From: JABCYV01 sp963696025
Lineage (GTDB): Bacteria; Acidobacteriota; Terriglobia; Terriglobales; Acidobacteriaceae
Assembly: GCA_963696025.1 (NCBI GenBank)
Contig: CAVOII010000009.1
Location: forward strand, 124,001 to 188,000
DNA: 64,000 nt
Reading direction: 5' to 3'
The notes beneath the pieces were generated by a model that was not told the DNA's origin, did no database searches, and was given only the letters and a program-made list of their open reading frames with translations. Below are positions 17,456 to 26,582 of this stretch, piece after piece. Numbering within the stretch: the stretch's first letter is position 1; every line of letters starts with the position of its first letter. The position numbers and the translations under genes are program-made.

Positions 17456-19672
17456 CTATCGTTTGGAAGCCTTTACCCAAGCCACCAACTCCTGTTTTAC
17501 CCATTGCGGACTCTTCTCCGCATGACACAGCAAGCATGCGTTGGGGCTTTCTTCCTGCCCAAAGCGCAGGGTCATGTCAGCATCCGGAATATCGTCGATC
17601 TGGTGGGTTCGCGCGCGGAACAGCAATGCATCCATGATGCGAGGCATATGACAGGAAACGCAGCGGCTGCCTTCGGAGTCGGCGCGGTGATGGGTGTGGG
17701 CCGCCAGTCTGGCTGCATCCTGGAATTGTTGATGACAATCGGTACACGCCTGATCTGGCCTGTCTGGGAATCTCAATGAAGTGGGATTAGAGCTTGACTC
17801 GTCGCCGTGCGAACCATGGCCGTGCGGATCATGGCAGTTGCCGCAGCTCACCTCCCCTTTCTTGAAACACCGGGAACGTTCTAGCGCTTCAACAATAAAA
17901 GTGGTCTGGCGAAATCTGCCGTCCTTGTAGAAGCCTTTGCGCGAGAACTCACCAAAAGGAATGCTCTGACTATGCATAAAGAAATTGCCGCTGGCAGAAT
18001 AATTCAGTTCGCCGTGCGGTCCTGGAATGCGAAGTGCGGACTGCATGTGGCACTGGGAACAAATTTCAATAAAATCGCGGTTGCCGACCTTGTGAAAATT
18101 AACCGGAGGATCGAGCGGATTTTTTGATAGATAAAACTCGCTTTGGGTTACTTCCGCGATGTGCTGAGCCGACGGCCCATGGCAAGTTTCACAATTAATT
18201 CCTGGCTCTCGAAATTCCAGGTTTTGCGACTCAAATCCTCCGCCCTTGATGTTCCGCAACTGACTGGCGTGGCAGACGGCGCAAATCGCTTGATAGCTGG
18301 TCGAGCTGTCCAGTTTTTCCCAGGAACGAAGATCGGATCGCTCGCTCCCGGGCGAATCAATGACCTGCCAGAAGTTGACCCATTGCTTATCGATGGAGTT
18401 GTACTGCACCGGAAAGACATGGATCTCGCCGTTGGAGAGCTTGGTCGCATATGCCTGCTGGAACTTCGACCCGATGGTGTAGTCCACGGGATAAGAGTGC
18501 CACTCGCCATCGGACTGCCTGATATCAAGAAAATGACGCTGGTTCCGAACCACCATGCGCGCAAATAAACTGCGGTTCTTGCCGCGCAAGACTTCCAGCT
18601 TTCCATTGCGATAGTCGAACTCGTCGCCGGCGTAGAACTCATTGTTCGTCTGGAAGTCACCGATGACATTTTGTGGTTGGTAGGGACGCAACATTTTTGA
18701 CATGCCGCTGTGAGACCACGCCTGATAGATTTCGCCGTGACAGCCCCGGCAGGATTCCGAGCCTGCATAAGCCGAGGGCGGACGAGTTCCGGAAGTGGTC
18801 GGCAAAGGCGCTGGCCGGATTGCGTTTTGCGGTTCTCCGACTTTCTGCAAGAAGACCTCAAAACTCGTTGTGGAATTCCGATCAAACAACTTGTGGATGG
18901 CCTGGAGTTGCGCGAAGGCCTTGGGCGCGAAGGCACTGTTCGCCCGGTATACAGCCAAGAAATCACCGGCGGCCGGCAGCAATTTGCCAGAGGATAGCCG
19001 AGCGAGGCCTAGCAGATACCGAATCTCCGCATCGTCTAAGTTCAGTCCCTCAGCTTTTTCCATCGCCGCTTCTGATTGCTGCAGAAGCATCGTTCGGCTC
19101 ACACCGGCGGACTCCTGCACTGCTTGGGCGAGTGAGGCGCGGCCTACGGCAAAGTAAGCGGACGCTTTCAATTTTCGCTGCAACTCCGGCCACTGGTCAG
19201 CCGGCACAGAACCCGGACGAACAAACCGGTCAAGATATTCAATCGCATCGCGAGCATATGACACAGCAGCATCGTTTTGCTGCGCCCGAGCCTCGACGTC
19301 CGCCATTGCGGTGAGAAGCAGCGGATTCTCCGGAAGCAAGGCGAGAGATTTCTTCGCGTACTCCAGACCGTTCTTATAGTCTTCCAAGTCGAAGCTGCTG
19401 CGGGCAGCAAGGTCATAGGCTTGGAACAGAAACGCCGACTGAGGATAGTCATTCAGAAAGGTCTGTGCCCGCTTGAGCATTTCCGCCGGGCCCGCCGGCT
19501 GAAAGAGAATCAGAAATTCACGACGCTCGGCTGGATCTAGAATCTGGTCAGCCACTGTAGCGGGACTACGATTCTCGATCGACGGGGTTGCATCAATGTC
19601 TTGAGCCGGCGCTGAGATGGTTGTGAAAAACAATATTCCCAGGGCACACGCCGGCAGGAAGCGCTCGCACAT
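17456..19672 (-). CDS. Exported eight-haem cytochrome c with N-terminal TPR region
   Basis: The ATG at 19672 gives a clean signal peptide (MCERFLPACALGILFFTTIS, then APAQ); the longer open frame upstream has no protein-like character. Residues about 45-270 are TPR-like helices (SAFLFQAYDLAARSSFDLED, LLGLARLSSGKLLPAAGDF). The haem part has eight CxxCH sites: CRGCH, CAVCH, CETCH, CSQCH, CGNCH, CTDCH, CVSCH and CLLCH, including NCETCHGPSAQH. The domain order is the mirror of its downstream partner (TPR first here, TPR last there), suggesting a paired complex with about 15 haems in total. It is divergent from the rhaT-like gene. Function in electron transfer is known for the family; the partner reaction is unknown. 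Confidence 0.85.
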   Translation of the reverse strand: MCERFLPACALGILFFTTISAPAQDIDATPSIENRSPATVADQILDPAERREFLILFQPAGPAEMLKRAQTFLNDYPQSAFLFQAYDLAARSSFDLEDYKNGLEYAKKSLALLPENPLLLTAMADVEARAQQNDAAVSYARDAIEYLDRFVRPGSVPADQWPELQRKLKASAYFAVGRASLAQAVQESAGVSRTMLLQQSEAAMEKAEGLNLDDAEIRYLLGLARLSSGKLLPAAGDFLAVYRANSAFAPKAFAQLQAIHKLFDRNSTTSFEVFLQKVGEPQNAIRPAPLPTTSGTRPPSAYAGSESCRGCHGEIYQAWSHSGMSKMLRPYQPQNVIGDFQTNNEFYAGDEFDYRNGKLEVLRGKNRSLFARMVVRNQRHFLDIRQSDGEWHSYPVDYTIGSKFQQAYATKLSNGEIHVFPVQYNSIDKQWVNFWQVIDSPGSERSDLRSWEKLDSSTSYQAICAVCHASQLRNIKGGGFESQNLEFREPGINCETCHGPSAQHIAEVTQSEFYLSKNPLDPPVNFHKVGNRDFIEICSQCHMQSALRIPGPHGELNYSASGNFFMHSQSIPFGEFSRKGFYKDGRFRQTTFIVEALERSRCFKKGEVSCGNCHDPHGHGSHGDESSSNPTSLRFPDRPDQACTDCHQQFQDAARLAAHTHHRADSEGSRCVSCHMPRIMDALLFRARTHQIDDIPDADMTLRFGQEESPNACLLCHAEKSPQWVKQELVAWVKASKR

Positions 19673-19839
19673 CAGGGCGAACTCTAGCTCAAAACGGTCC
19701 ACGTCAGCAATGCATATCCCATTCCGGAGTAATTTTTCCCTTGACGTGCCGCACGGGGATAGTGCATTCCTGCCAATTCGTGCTCGACGTTGCTCAAGGC
19801 TCGCCTTTGCGAGCTCAGACCTGAACCTTTGGAGACTGC

Positions 19840-20853
19840 GTGCACCAAGTCGCATGGGGAATCGCAATTGTTACTCTCGCGGGTATTCTGCAGGGAAGTT
19901 TTGCAGCTCCGATGAAACGGATGCCGGAGTGGCATTGGGAGAATAGTTGGCTGATCTTCGCGCTCTCTGGCCTCGTGATGTTTCCTTGGATCATCACTGC
20001 CAGCACTGTGCCTCATTTGTCCGGCGTCTTTCACGGAGCCTCAGAATCTACTCTGCTCAAGGTTGCCACATTCGGATTCGCGTGGGGACTGGGAGCGACT
20101 CTGTTCGGACAGGGGATCAGTCGCGTGGGACTGGCGCTGGGGTTCGCTCTGATCCTGGGCATCACAGCCTCCTTCGGTTCGCTTCTGCCACTTGCGGTTT
20201 TGCATCCCGAAGAGCTCTTGGCCAAGCGCGGGCTGGCCTTGATTGCCGGAACCGCAGTCATGGTTGTCGGTCTGGTTTTCCTTGCTCTCGCCGGCAAGCA
20301 GAGGGAACGGGACCTGGGAACGGGGCAGTCGGCAGGCTCCGGGTTCACGCTGGGCCTGATCATCTGTATTTTCTCGGGAATTTTCTCTTCGATGCTCAAC
20401 TTCAGTTTCCTATTCGGAGATGAACTTCGGGTGCGCGCCCTGGACGCCGGCGCAAGCGTGGGTATGGCTGCGAACCCTATTTGGGCGCTGGCTGTCACCG
20501 CGGGCTTTGTCACAAATCTGCTCTATTGCATTTACCTGCTGCAGAAGAATCGGACCTGGGCTGCGTACGGGAAAGCAGGTTCGCCGCAGTACTGGCTACT
20601 GGGTTTCTCCACCGGCCTGCTCTGGTTTGGCGGAATAGTTCTCTATGGAATGGGAGCTGCTTCACTCGGGTCTCTCGGCGGCATCCTGGGCTGGCCCATG
20701 TTCATGATCGTGGACATCATTGCCGGACTTTTTTGGGGAGCGATGACAGGAGAGGGGAAAGGTTCTAGCCGTCGCACGTTGGCATACTGCTGGACCGGCG
20801 TCGGAATCCTTTTTCTCGCGATTGTCGTGATCTCAGTCGGCGACGCTGTGTGA
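19840..20853 (+). CDS. rhaT: RhaT-family L-rhamnose/H+ symporter
   Basis: A 337-residue inner-membrane permease with ten predicted helices, close to the 344 residues of E. coli RhaT. Family blocks are visible: LAGILQGSFAAPMKRMPEWHWENSW at the start, FAWGLGATLFGQGISRVGLALGFAL near residue 85, and LGWPMFMIVDIIAGLFWGAMTGEG near the end. The start is a GTG with GGAG five bases upstream. RhaT takes up L-rhamnose with a proton. Its presence next to L-fucose-type enzymes suggests that the locus handles more than one 6-deoxyhexose, or that this RhaT has a shifted specificity. It is divergent from the cytochrome pair and convergent with the CRTAC1-like gene. Confidence 0.85.
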   Translation: MHQVAWGIAIVTLAGILQGSFAAPMKRMPEWHWENSWLIFALSGLVMFPWIITASTVPHLSGVFHGASESTLLKVATFGFAWGLGATLFGQGISRVGLALGFALILGITASFGSLLPLAVLHPEELLAKRGLALIAGTAVMVVGLVFLALAGKQRERDLGTGQSAGSGFTLGLIICIFSGIFSSMLNFSFLFGDELRVRALDAGASVGMAANPIWALAVTAGFVTNLLYCIYLLQKNRTWAAYGKAGSPQYWLLGFSTGLLWFGGIVLYGMGAASLGSLGGILGWPMFMIVDIIAGLFWGAMTGEGKGSSRRTLAYCWTGVGILFLAIVVISVGDAV

Positions 20854-20874
20854 AGGTTGCGGCTCAATGGCGAA

Positions 20875-22683
20875 TTACTTCGCCTTCGGACTAGAAACTC
20901 TGACTTGCACCTTGCTGACCCCGTGGGTCCGTTTTTGATCAACGCCCCCACCTTCTCGTACGACATAGTACCGATTCGCCGGCAGGTCATTCAGTGTTTC
21001 GACAAGGCCACTGGGCCACCGGATCACGATTTTCTCCGCCCTCATGGCTTTGCCCAATCCGAAGTGAAGCCGCAGGTCGCTTTGTGAGATGTACCCGTCT
21101 CCGCTTCGCACTTCTTTTTCGCGCTGGTCGGCGCCCTGAACCAGCGTGACCGCGGCACCCAGGGCAGCGCGGTTGGATTTGCCACCGACCAGTTGCAGGC
21201 TAATGAAGTTTCCCACCGGCTCAGTGTTGTAATACAGCGACGGCGGCTCATTCATGTTGTTCACCAGGGCCACTTCCCTTCCATCGTTGAAGAGATCACC
21301 CAGTGCCATCCCGCGAGCAGAATGTATTTGGCTGAGTGCCGATCCAGCGTCCGCAGTGATGTTGGCGAAGGTTCCGTTGTGCAAGTTGTAGTAAGCCACT
21401 TTGGGCTCGCGATAACTTGTGCCGAGTCCTTTGCCATCCACTTCTGGATACACGTGCCCGTGACCAATCAGGATTCCCGGCCAGCCGCTGTTATCGAAGT
21501 CGTAGAACTGCACTCCCCATCCCAGCCACTTCTTGATCATGCCCAGCCCGGCGCTGTAAGTAACATCGTCGAAGTTGTTACCGCCGCGGTTGAGATAAAG
21601 TGTCGGCGTATCGTCGCTGAAGTTGGTTTTGACAATGCTCTGAAAGCCATTGTGGGCGTAGTCGTCGGCCGACAAACCCATTCCCGCCTGCATCGCGCCG
21701 TCTTCGTTGTAAGCTACGCCCGTTTTCTTTCCGATATCGGTAAATGTCCCATCGTGGTTATTGTGATAGAGCAGGCTGGCTGTGGAATCACAAGCCACGT
21801 AAATATCAGGCCAGCCATCATGGTCAAAGTCCGCCGTCAATGAAGTGAAGCCATAGCAGCCAGGCGCTTTGGTGATGCCGGACTTTTCCGAAACGTCGCT
21901 GAAGGTTCCGTCTCCATTATTGTGATAAAGTGCGTTGACGCTCGTTTTCAGGCCTCGGGGCCCGCACATCACGTTCAACCCTTTCCACTGACACCACTCT
22001 CCTTGGCCTGGCCGCGGCACCGAGTCATAGCTGAAATCGACGTAGCGCACGATGAAGAGATCGACTTTGCCGTCGCGGTCGTAATCAACAAAGCTGCAGC
22101 CTGTGCTCCACTCGGCTCGCGCGGTCTTCAGGCCGGCTTTTTCGGTGACGTCGGTGAAAGTCCCGTTTCCGTTGTTGTGATAAAGGACGTTCTGACCCCA
22201 ATAGGTCACCAGCAGATCGAGGTTGCCATCGTTATCGTAGTCGCCTACGCATCCACCCTGACCCCAGCCGGGGCGCGCAAGCCCCGCTTTAACTGTGACG
22301 TCGGTGAAAGTTCCGTCCTGGTTGTTGTGATAAAGATGTCCGGTAGGTTCCTCGCCTTTGGGAAAGCCACCTACTGTCGAGCCGTTGGGAAGAAAGATAT
22401 CGGGCCAGCCGTCGTTGTCATAGTCGAAAATGATCGCGCCATTCCCCGTTGTCTCGATGATGAACTCTTTGCGTTTGTCGTCGCCATAAACGTTCAGCGC
22501 GCTCAGTCCAACTTGAGAGGCAATGTCCTCAAAGTGTACCGAGCCCGGTTGGACCGCGTCTTTCGCAGTCTTTGCGGAGTTTTGTGTCTGCGCTGGGATG
22601 AAGACGGCGAGGGCGGCGATTGCCAATAAAACCAAAATGACCGAAAGAACTCGAGCCAGAGCCGGCGAAGTCTCGCGCCGCAT
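20875..22683 (-). CDS. Exported FG-GAP/VCBS beta-propeller with ASPIC/UnbV (CRTAC1) C-terminal domain
   Basis: A 602-residue protein with an N-terminal signal (hydrophobic LSVILVLLAIAALAVFIPAQ). It carries about seven repeats with calcium-binding D-x-D-x-D-G loops, for example DYDNDGWPDIF, DYDNDGNLDLL, DYDRDGKVDLF and DFDHDGWPDIY, each followed by LYHNN.DGTFTDV. The C-terminal part (about 500-585; RAALGAAVTLVQGADQREKEV, then LRLHFGLGKA) is the ASPIC/UnbV domain. CRTAC1-like proteins are surface or secreted propellers of unclear function, common in Acidobacteriota and Planctomycetes. The ATG follows the FAH hydrolase stop directly (TAAATG), so the two are translationally coupled, which ties it to sugar catabolism. 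Confidence 0.88.
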   Translation of the reverse strand: MRRETSPALARVLSVILVLLAIAALAVFIPAQTQNSAKTAKDAVQPGSVHFEDIASQVGLSALNVYGDDKRKEFIIETTGNGAIIFDYDNDGWPDIFLPNGSTVGGFPKGEEPTGHLYHNNQDGTFTDVTVKAGLARPGWGQGGCVGDYDNDGNLDLLVTYWGQNVLYHNNGNGTFTDVTEKAGLKTARAEWSTGCSFVDYDRDGKVDLFIVRYVDFSYDSVPRPGQGEWCQWKGLNVMCGPRGLKTSVNALYHNNGDGTFSDVSEKSGITKAPGCYGFTSLTADFDHDGWPDIYVACDSTASLLYHNNHDGTFTDIGKKTGVAYNEDGAMQAGMGLSADDYAHNGFQSIVKTNFSDDTPTLYLNRGGNNFDDVTYSAGLGMIKKWLGWGVQFYDFDNSGWPGILIGHGHVYPEVDGKGLGTSYREPKVAYYNLHNGTFANITADAGSALSQIHSARGMALGDLFNDGREVALVNNMNEPPSLYYNTEPVGNFISLQLVGGKSNRAALGAAVTLVQGADQREKEVRSGDGYISQSDLRLHFGLGKAMRAEKIVIRWPSGLVETLNDLPANRYYVVREGGGVDQKRTHGVSKVQVRVSSPKAK

Positions 22684-23541
22684 TTATGACCCCCAGGCCG
22701 TAATCTTCTGGTGAGATTCTCCCAAGCCATCGATTCCCAGCTCGACGACGTCGCCGGGTTTCAGGTAGCGTGGCGGACACATTCCCAACGCAACTCCTGC
22801 CGGTGTTCCTGTACTGATCGCGTCTCCGGGAAGCAAGGTCATAAATTCGCTGACATAACTGACTAAAGTCGGCACGTCGAAAATCATTCGTGCAGTGCTG
22901 CTCTTTTGCCGAAACTTGCCATTCACTTTCAGCCACATACCCAGTTGGCCGGGGTCAGGGATTTCGTCGCGAGTGGCAAGGAACGGGCCCAGGGGAGCAA
23001 AAGTGTCCGCGCTCTTGCCCTTTACCCATTGACCTCCGCGCTCCAGCTGAAAGCTACGCTCCGAGTAATCGTTATGAAGGCAGTAGCCGGCCACGTGTTC
23101 CAGAGCCCGCTCGACCGGAACATACTTGGCATGTTTTCCTATGATCACCGCCAGTTCCACTTCCCAGTCTACCTTTTCCCCATTCCGCGGAATTACCAGG
23201 TCGTCGTCCGGACCGACCAAAGAGCTTGTAGCCTTGCAGAAAATAACCGGCTCGCGCGGGATTTCCATTTTACTTTCGATCGCGTGGTCGTGAAAATTGA
23301 GTCCGATGCAAACGATCTTGCTGGGACGGCAGATCGGCGCACCGAGTCGCACTGATGCCTCTATCCGTGACGCAGAGGAGCTGTTCTGCGCTAGCCAGCG
23401 CTCCAAGGCAGCTAACCCGCCGTTCTCAAAGAATTCTTCGTTGTAATCCCAGCCGAATGAAGAGACGTCAATCCGGCTCCCGTCTTTGAGAAGAACGCAC
23501 GGTTTTTCTTTTCCTAGTTGGCCCACCCGTATCAGTTTCAT
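22684..23541 (-). CDS. FAH-family hydrolase, probable 2,4-diketo-3-deoxy-L-fuconate hydrolase
   Basis: A 285-residue fumarylacetoacetate-hydrolase-fold enzyme. Key blocks: KIVCIGLNFHDHAIE (about 94-108), PVIFCKATSSLVGP, the metal-binding DWEVELAVIIG (about 145-155), NDYSERSFQLERGGQWVKGKS and STGTPAGVALG near the C-terminus. This matches the subfamily often labelled ureidoglycolate lyase, whose characterised members split 2,4-diketo-3-deoxy-L-fuconate or -rhamnonate into pyruvate and L-lactate. It would therefore be the last step of the pathway. It is the first gene of a two-gene unit with the CRTAC1-like propeller. The exact sugar is inferred from the neighbouring fuconate dehydratase. Confidence 0.8.
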   Translation of the reverse strand: MKLIRVGQLGKEKPCVLLKDGSRIDVSSFGWDYNEEFFENGGLAALERWLAQNSSSASRIEASVRLGAPICRPSKIVCIGLNFHDHAIESKMEIPREPVIFCKATSSLVGPDDDLVIPRNGEKVDWEVELAVIIGKHAKYVPVERALEHVAGYCLHNDYSERSFQLERGGQWVKGKSADTFAPLGPFLATRDEIPDPGQLGMWLKVNGKFRQKSSTARMIFDVPTLVSYVSEFMTLLPGDAISTGTPAGVALGMCPPRYLKPGDVVELGIDGLGESHQKITAWGS

Positions 23542-23705
23542 GCGCTGTACAGAGAATCACCGACGCACGCGTGAGTCAAGATGAGCCGTTGAAAGTCCAC
23601 GCGAGTAAGTTTTAAAGAGTGAAACGAACGCGCCAATCGCATAAAACACTGGACATTCCGTTGGCGACAAGCGTAAACAGATTTTTCCACTTAACTCCGG
23701 ATCGG

Positions 23706-24812
23706 ATGCATTTGAAAGCGACTCTGAAGATGCCCGAAGCCTTTCCCCATCTCGACTACAAACCCAAACTCCCTCGTCGCATGGATCACGGGATCGCCAT
23801 CGTCGGCGCTGGCGGGATCGTGAACTACGCACATTTGCCCGCCTACAAGAAGGCTGGCTTCAATGTCGTTGGCATCACTGATAAGAATCTGGATCAGGCC
23901 CAACGGACGGCGCGCGAACATGGAATTGCAAAGGTATATGGCAGTCTCGATGAACTACTCAGCGACCAGAGTGTTGAAATTGCAGACGTCGCAGTGTATC
24001 CATCGGTCCAAGGGGAGATCGTCAGCCAAGCTGCGGCCGCAGGCAAGCATCTTCTCTGTCAGAAACCATTGGCGGATGACTACTCCAAAGCTGTGCGCAG
24101 TGTGGAACTTGCTGAGAGAGCGCATCTAAAGCTGGCGGTGAATCAGCAAATGCGCTGGGACGCCGGCATCCGCTGCGCGCGCTTGCTGATTGACGATAGC
24201 TGGCTGGGAACGCCGACCTATGCCACCATCCAGGTCCACTGCAAAACTGACTGGAGTCTCTGGCCCTGGATTTATGAAGGCAAACATCTGGAGATCATGT
24301 TTCACAGCATCCATTACATTGACTCGCTACGTTATCTGCTAGGAGAGCCGGATTACGTCTTCACCAGCGGCAGCCGCGGGCCTGGCGAAACAACCAAGGC
24401 CGAAACCAAGACCCTCAGCGTTTGGGAATACGGCTCTGGCCTGCAGGTTTTTATCGATGCTTGCCATTCGACCTGGCAAGATGATGCCTACGCGATCTTC
24501 AGGCTCGAAGGAACCGAGGGCGTGATCAAAGGCACAATCGGGTTGATGTACAACTATCCCAAAGGACGACCGGACACACTGGAATTCATGTCCAAACGCA
24601 ATCCGGGTTACTGGTTCTCGGCCCGCCTCGATAGCATGTGGATTCCGGATGCTTTTGTCGGTCCGATGGCTTCTTTGATGTGCGCCATCGAAAACAACTC
24701 GGAACCAGAGACCAGTGGGCGCGACAACCTGCGAACGCTGCAGATCGTTTTCGCCGAATATCGCTCGATGGCGGAGAAGCGAGCGGTGCGGCCGCAAGAA
24801 ATTGTCGACTAA
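23706..24812 (+). CDS. GFO/IDH/MocA-family NAD(P)-dependent oxidoreductase
   Basis: A Rossmann dehydrogenase of about 369 residues. The nucleotide site IAIVGAGGIVNYAHLPAY lies near residue 30, followed by DLNL-like ITDKNLDQA, the catalytic-loop lysine in LLCQKPLADDY and the sugar-domain segment KHLEIMFHSIHYIDSLRYLLG. Members oxidise or epimerise sugars and inositols. Starts at 23619 (GTG), 23706 and 23730 (ATG) are all in frame; none has a strong ribosome site, so the N-terminus is uncertain. It is divergent from the FAH gene and ends six bases from the convergent fuconate dehydratase. It may be an extra or alternative sugar dehydrogenase for the locus; substrate unknown. Confidence 0.8.
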   Translation: MHLKATLKMPEAFPHLDYKPKLPRRMDHGIAIVGAGGIVNYAHLPAYKKAGFNVVGITDKNLDQAQRTAREHGIAKVYGSLDELLSDQSVEIADVAVYPSVQGEIVSQAAAAGKHLLCQKPLADDYSKAVRSVELAERAHLKLAVNQQMRWDAGIRCARLLIDDSWLGTPTYATIQVHCKTDWSLWPWIYEGKHLEIMFHSIHYIDSLRYLLGEPDYVFTSGSRGPGETTKAETKTLSVWEYGSGLQVFIDACHSTWQDDAYAIFRLEGTEGVIKGTIGLMYNYPKGRPDTLEFMSKRNPGYWFSARLDSMWIPDAFVGPMASLMCAIENNSEPETSGRDNLRTLQIVFAEYRSMAEKRAVRPQEIVD

Positions 24813-24818
24813 CGCTTC

Positions 24819-26090
24819 TCAGGACGCTGCCTTGCCGACGAAGGCTGACGGCACGACACCTTTGAAATCCGAGGATGAACCTGGAACTTGTGGAGTGAGG
24901 TAAACACCATCGACAATTCGGGCAGGATGAACGAAGTGGTCCTGCATATGAGGGATGCATTCCAGAAACAATGCCTCGTGCCCCATCGCAATGTGATTGA
25001 AGAGGACGAGGTGCTGATGAATCTGCCCCATGTCGCCTACGTGCGGGACAAGCCGCAGTCCAAACTTACGTGCGAGAAGACTAACGGTGAGAAATTCGGA
25101 GATTCCGCCCACCCGCGTGCAATCGACCTGCACGATCTGGACAGCGCCGGCCTGCATGAAATTCTTGAACATGATCCGGTTGGGGACATGCTCTCCCAGC
25201 GCGATTGGAATTGGCGCAATCGCCTCCGCCAAAGTGCGATGGGCTTGGATATCATCCGGGTGAGTTGGCTCCTCGATGAAGTACGGGGACATGGCGCGAA
25301 ACTGCCGGCACATTTCGAGCGCTGTCGGAAGATTCCACTGCTGGTTGGCATCGAGCATGATTAGCGCTTCAGTTCCAGCTAGCTCGCGCAGCATGAAAGC
25401 GCGGCGCACGTCTCTCTGACCGTCGCGTGAACCCACCTTGAGCTTGAATGCACGAAAGCCCCGATCCATCGCTTGCTGCGCCAGTTCTTTTACCCGGCCA
25501 TCTTCGTACTGAAACCAACCTACTGAAGTGTCGTATCCCGGATAGCCACGATCTAGAATGCGTTCTCTTTGCCCTCGCGAAGAAAGGTGCTCGCGTAGGA
25601 CAGTCTCCGCTGCTTCTCGGGTCAGAACATCTTCGAGATAACTCAAGTCCAACAAACTCACAAATTGCCGCGGATCCAGATCAAGCAGCAAGCGCCACAA
25701 CGGAACCCCGCGTGATTTCGCCCACAAATCAAAACAGGCGTTTGTCATCGAAGCCAGCGCAAGATGTATTACACCTTTGTGCGGACCCAGCCAGCGGAGT
25801 TGCGGATGCTCCGCCAGTGAGCGTGAAGTCGCACCGAAATCCCACATTAACTGTTCGATCTCCCATCCCACGAGCGTCTTTCCGAGCAATTCAATCGCTT
25901 CGCAGACCAGCTCGTTGCCCTGGCCGAGAGTCAATACAATTCCCGTCCCGTAAATCTTGTTGTCAGTGGAGAGCAGAGTCGTAGCAAATGAATATTCCGC
26001 TCCGGAATGCACGGCGTCACTGCCTGCGCCCTGGCTGAGAGGAAAATGCAGATCTCGTGTTTCGAGCGCGACAATGCGGGTTGCTTTCAT
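24819..26090 (-). CDS. fucD: L-fuconate dehydratase (enolase superfamily, FucD)
   Basis: The ATG at 26090 gives 423 residues. The sequence follows FucD closely: LETRDLHFPLSQGAGSDAVH at the start, QLRWLGPHKGVIHLA, the DLSYL block, RGYPGYDTSVGWFQYEDGRV, the catalytic K-x-K in FKLKVGS, metal ligands MLDANQQWN, YFIEEPTHPDDI and ALGEHVPN, and the general-acid His region VPHVGDMGQIHQH. FucD removes water from L-fuconate to give 2-keto-3-deoxy-L-fuconate with Mg2+. This is the strongest single marker for the L-fucose route in the window. It stands alone on the minus strand, divergent from the mutarotase gene. Confidence 0.92.
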   Translation of the reverse strand: MKATRIVALETRDLHFPLSQGAGSDAVHSGAEYSFATTLLSTDNKIYGTGIVLTLGQGNELVCEAIELLGKTLVGWEIEQLMWDFGATSRSLAEHPQLRWLGPHKGVIHLALASMTNACFDLWAKSRGVPLWRLLLDLDPRQFVSLLDLSYLEDVLTREAAETVLREHLSSRGQRERILDRGYPGYDTSVGWFQYEDGRVKELAQQAMDRGFRAFKLKVGSRDGQRDVRRAFMLRELAGTEALIMLDANQQWNLPTALEMCRQFRAMSPYFIEEPTHPDDIQAHRTLAEAIAPIPIALGEHVPNRIMFKNFMQAGAVQIVQVDCTRVGGISEFLTVSLLARKFGLRLVPHVGDMGQIHQHLVLFNHIAMGHEALFLECIPHMQDHFVHPARIVDGVYLTPQVPGSSSDFKGVVPSAFVGKAAS

Positions 26091-26243
26091 CTGACTCGCA
26101 GACTGACAGGCTTGTGGCCAATGCACGCGGAGTTCGACTATAGTAAGTCCGCCTTAATCGCGCAACACATCATCGGTCTGGCAATGCCATTGTCTTGCCG
26201 CAAACGTTGAGCCGAAGGAAACGTTAAGCAAAGGACTGCGCCC

Positions 26244-26567
26244 ATGAAACGCTACGGTTCTGTAATTGGAGTCAGGCCGGAATCCCTGGCAGCATACAAA
26301 AAATATCATGCTGCTGTATGGCCCGAAATCTTCGAGATGATACGGCGCTGCAACATTCGAAATTATTCGATCTTTCTCAAAGACAGTCTGCTTTTTGGCT
26401 ACTACGAATACCACGGAACCGACTATGCCGCAGATATGGCGAGGATGGCAGCTGATCCCAAAACGCAAGAGTGGTGGGCCATCATGATGCCAATGCAGAA
26501 GCCGCTTGAAACCCGCGCCGAGGGCGAGTGGTGGGCCAATATGGAAGAAGTCTTTCACCTCGACTAG
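26244..26567 (+). CDS. L-rhamnose mutarotase family protein (6-deoxysugar mutarotase)
   Basis: A 107-residue ferredoxin-like protein of the RhaM/YiiL family. The conserved KKYHAAVWPEIFEMI (about 19-33), NYSIFLKDSLLFGYYEY and W-W-x-M-M-P-M-Q-K-P segments are all present, with MEEVFHLD at the end. RhaM interconverts sugar anomers; close homologues act on L-fucose as well. Next to an L-fuconolactonase homologue and L-fuconate dehydratase it most likely supplies the anomer used by the dehydrogenase. It is 15 bases upstream of the lactonase ORF and probably co-transcribed with it. Confidence 0.88.
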   Translation: MKRYGSVIGVRPESLAAYKKYHAAVWPEIFEMIRRCNIRNYSIFLKDSLLFGYYEYHGTDYAADMARMAADPKTQEWWAIMMPMQKPLETRAEGEWWANMEEVFHLD

Positions 26568-26582
26568 TGGTTTGCGCCGCAG

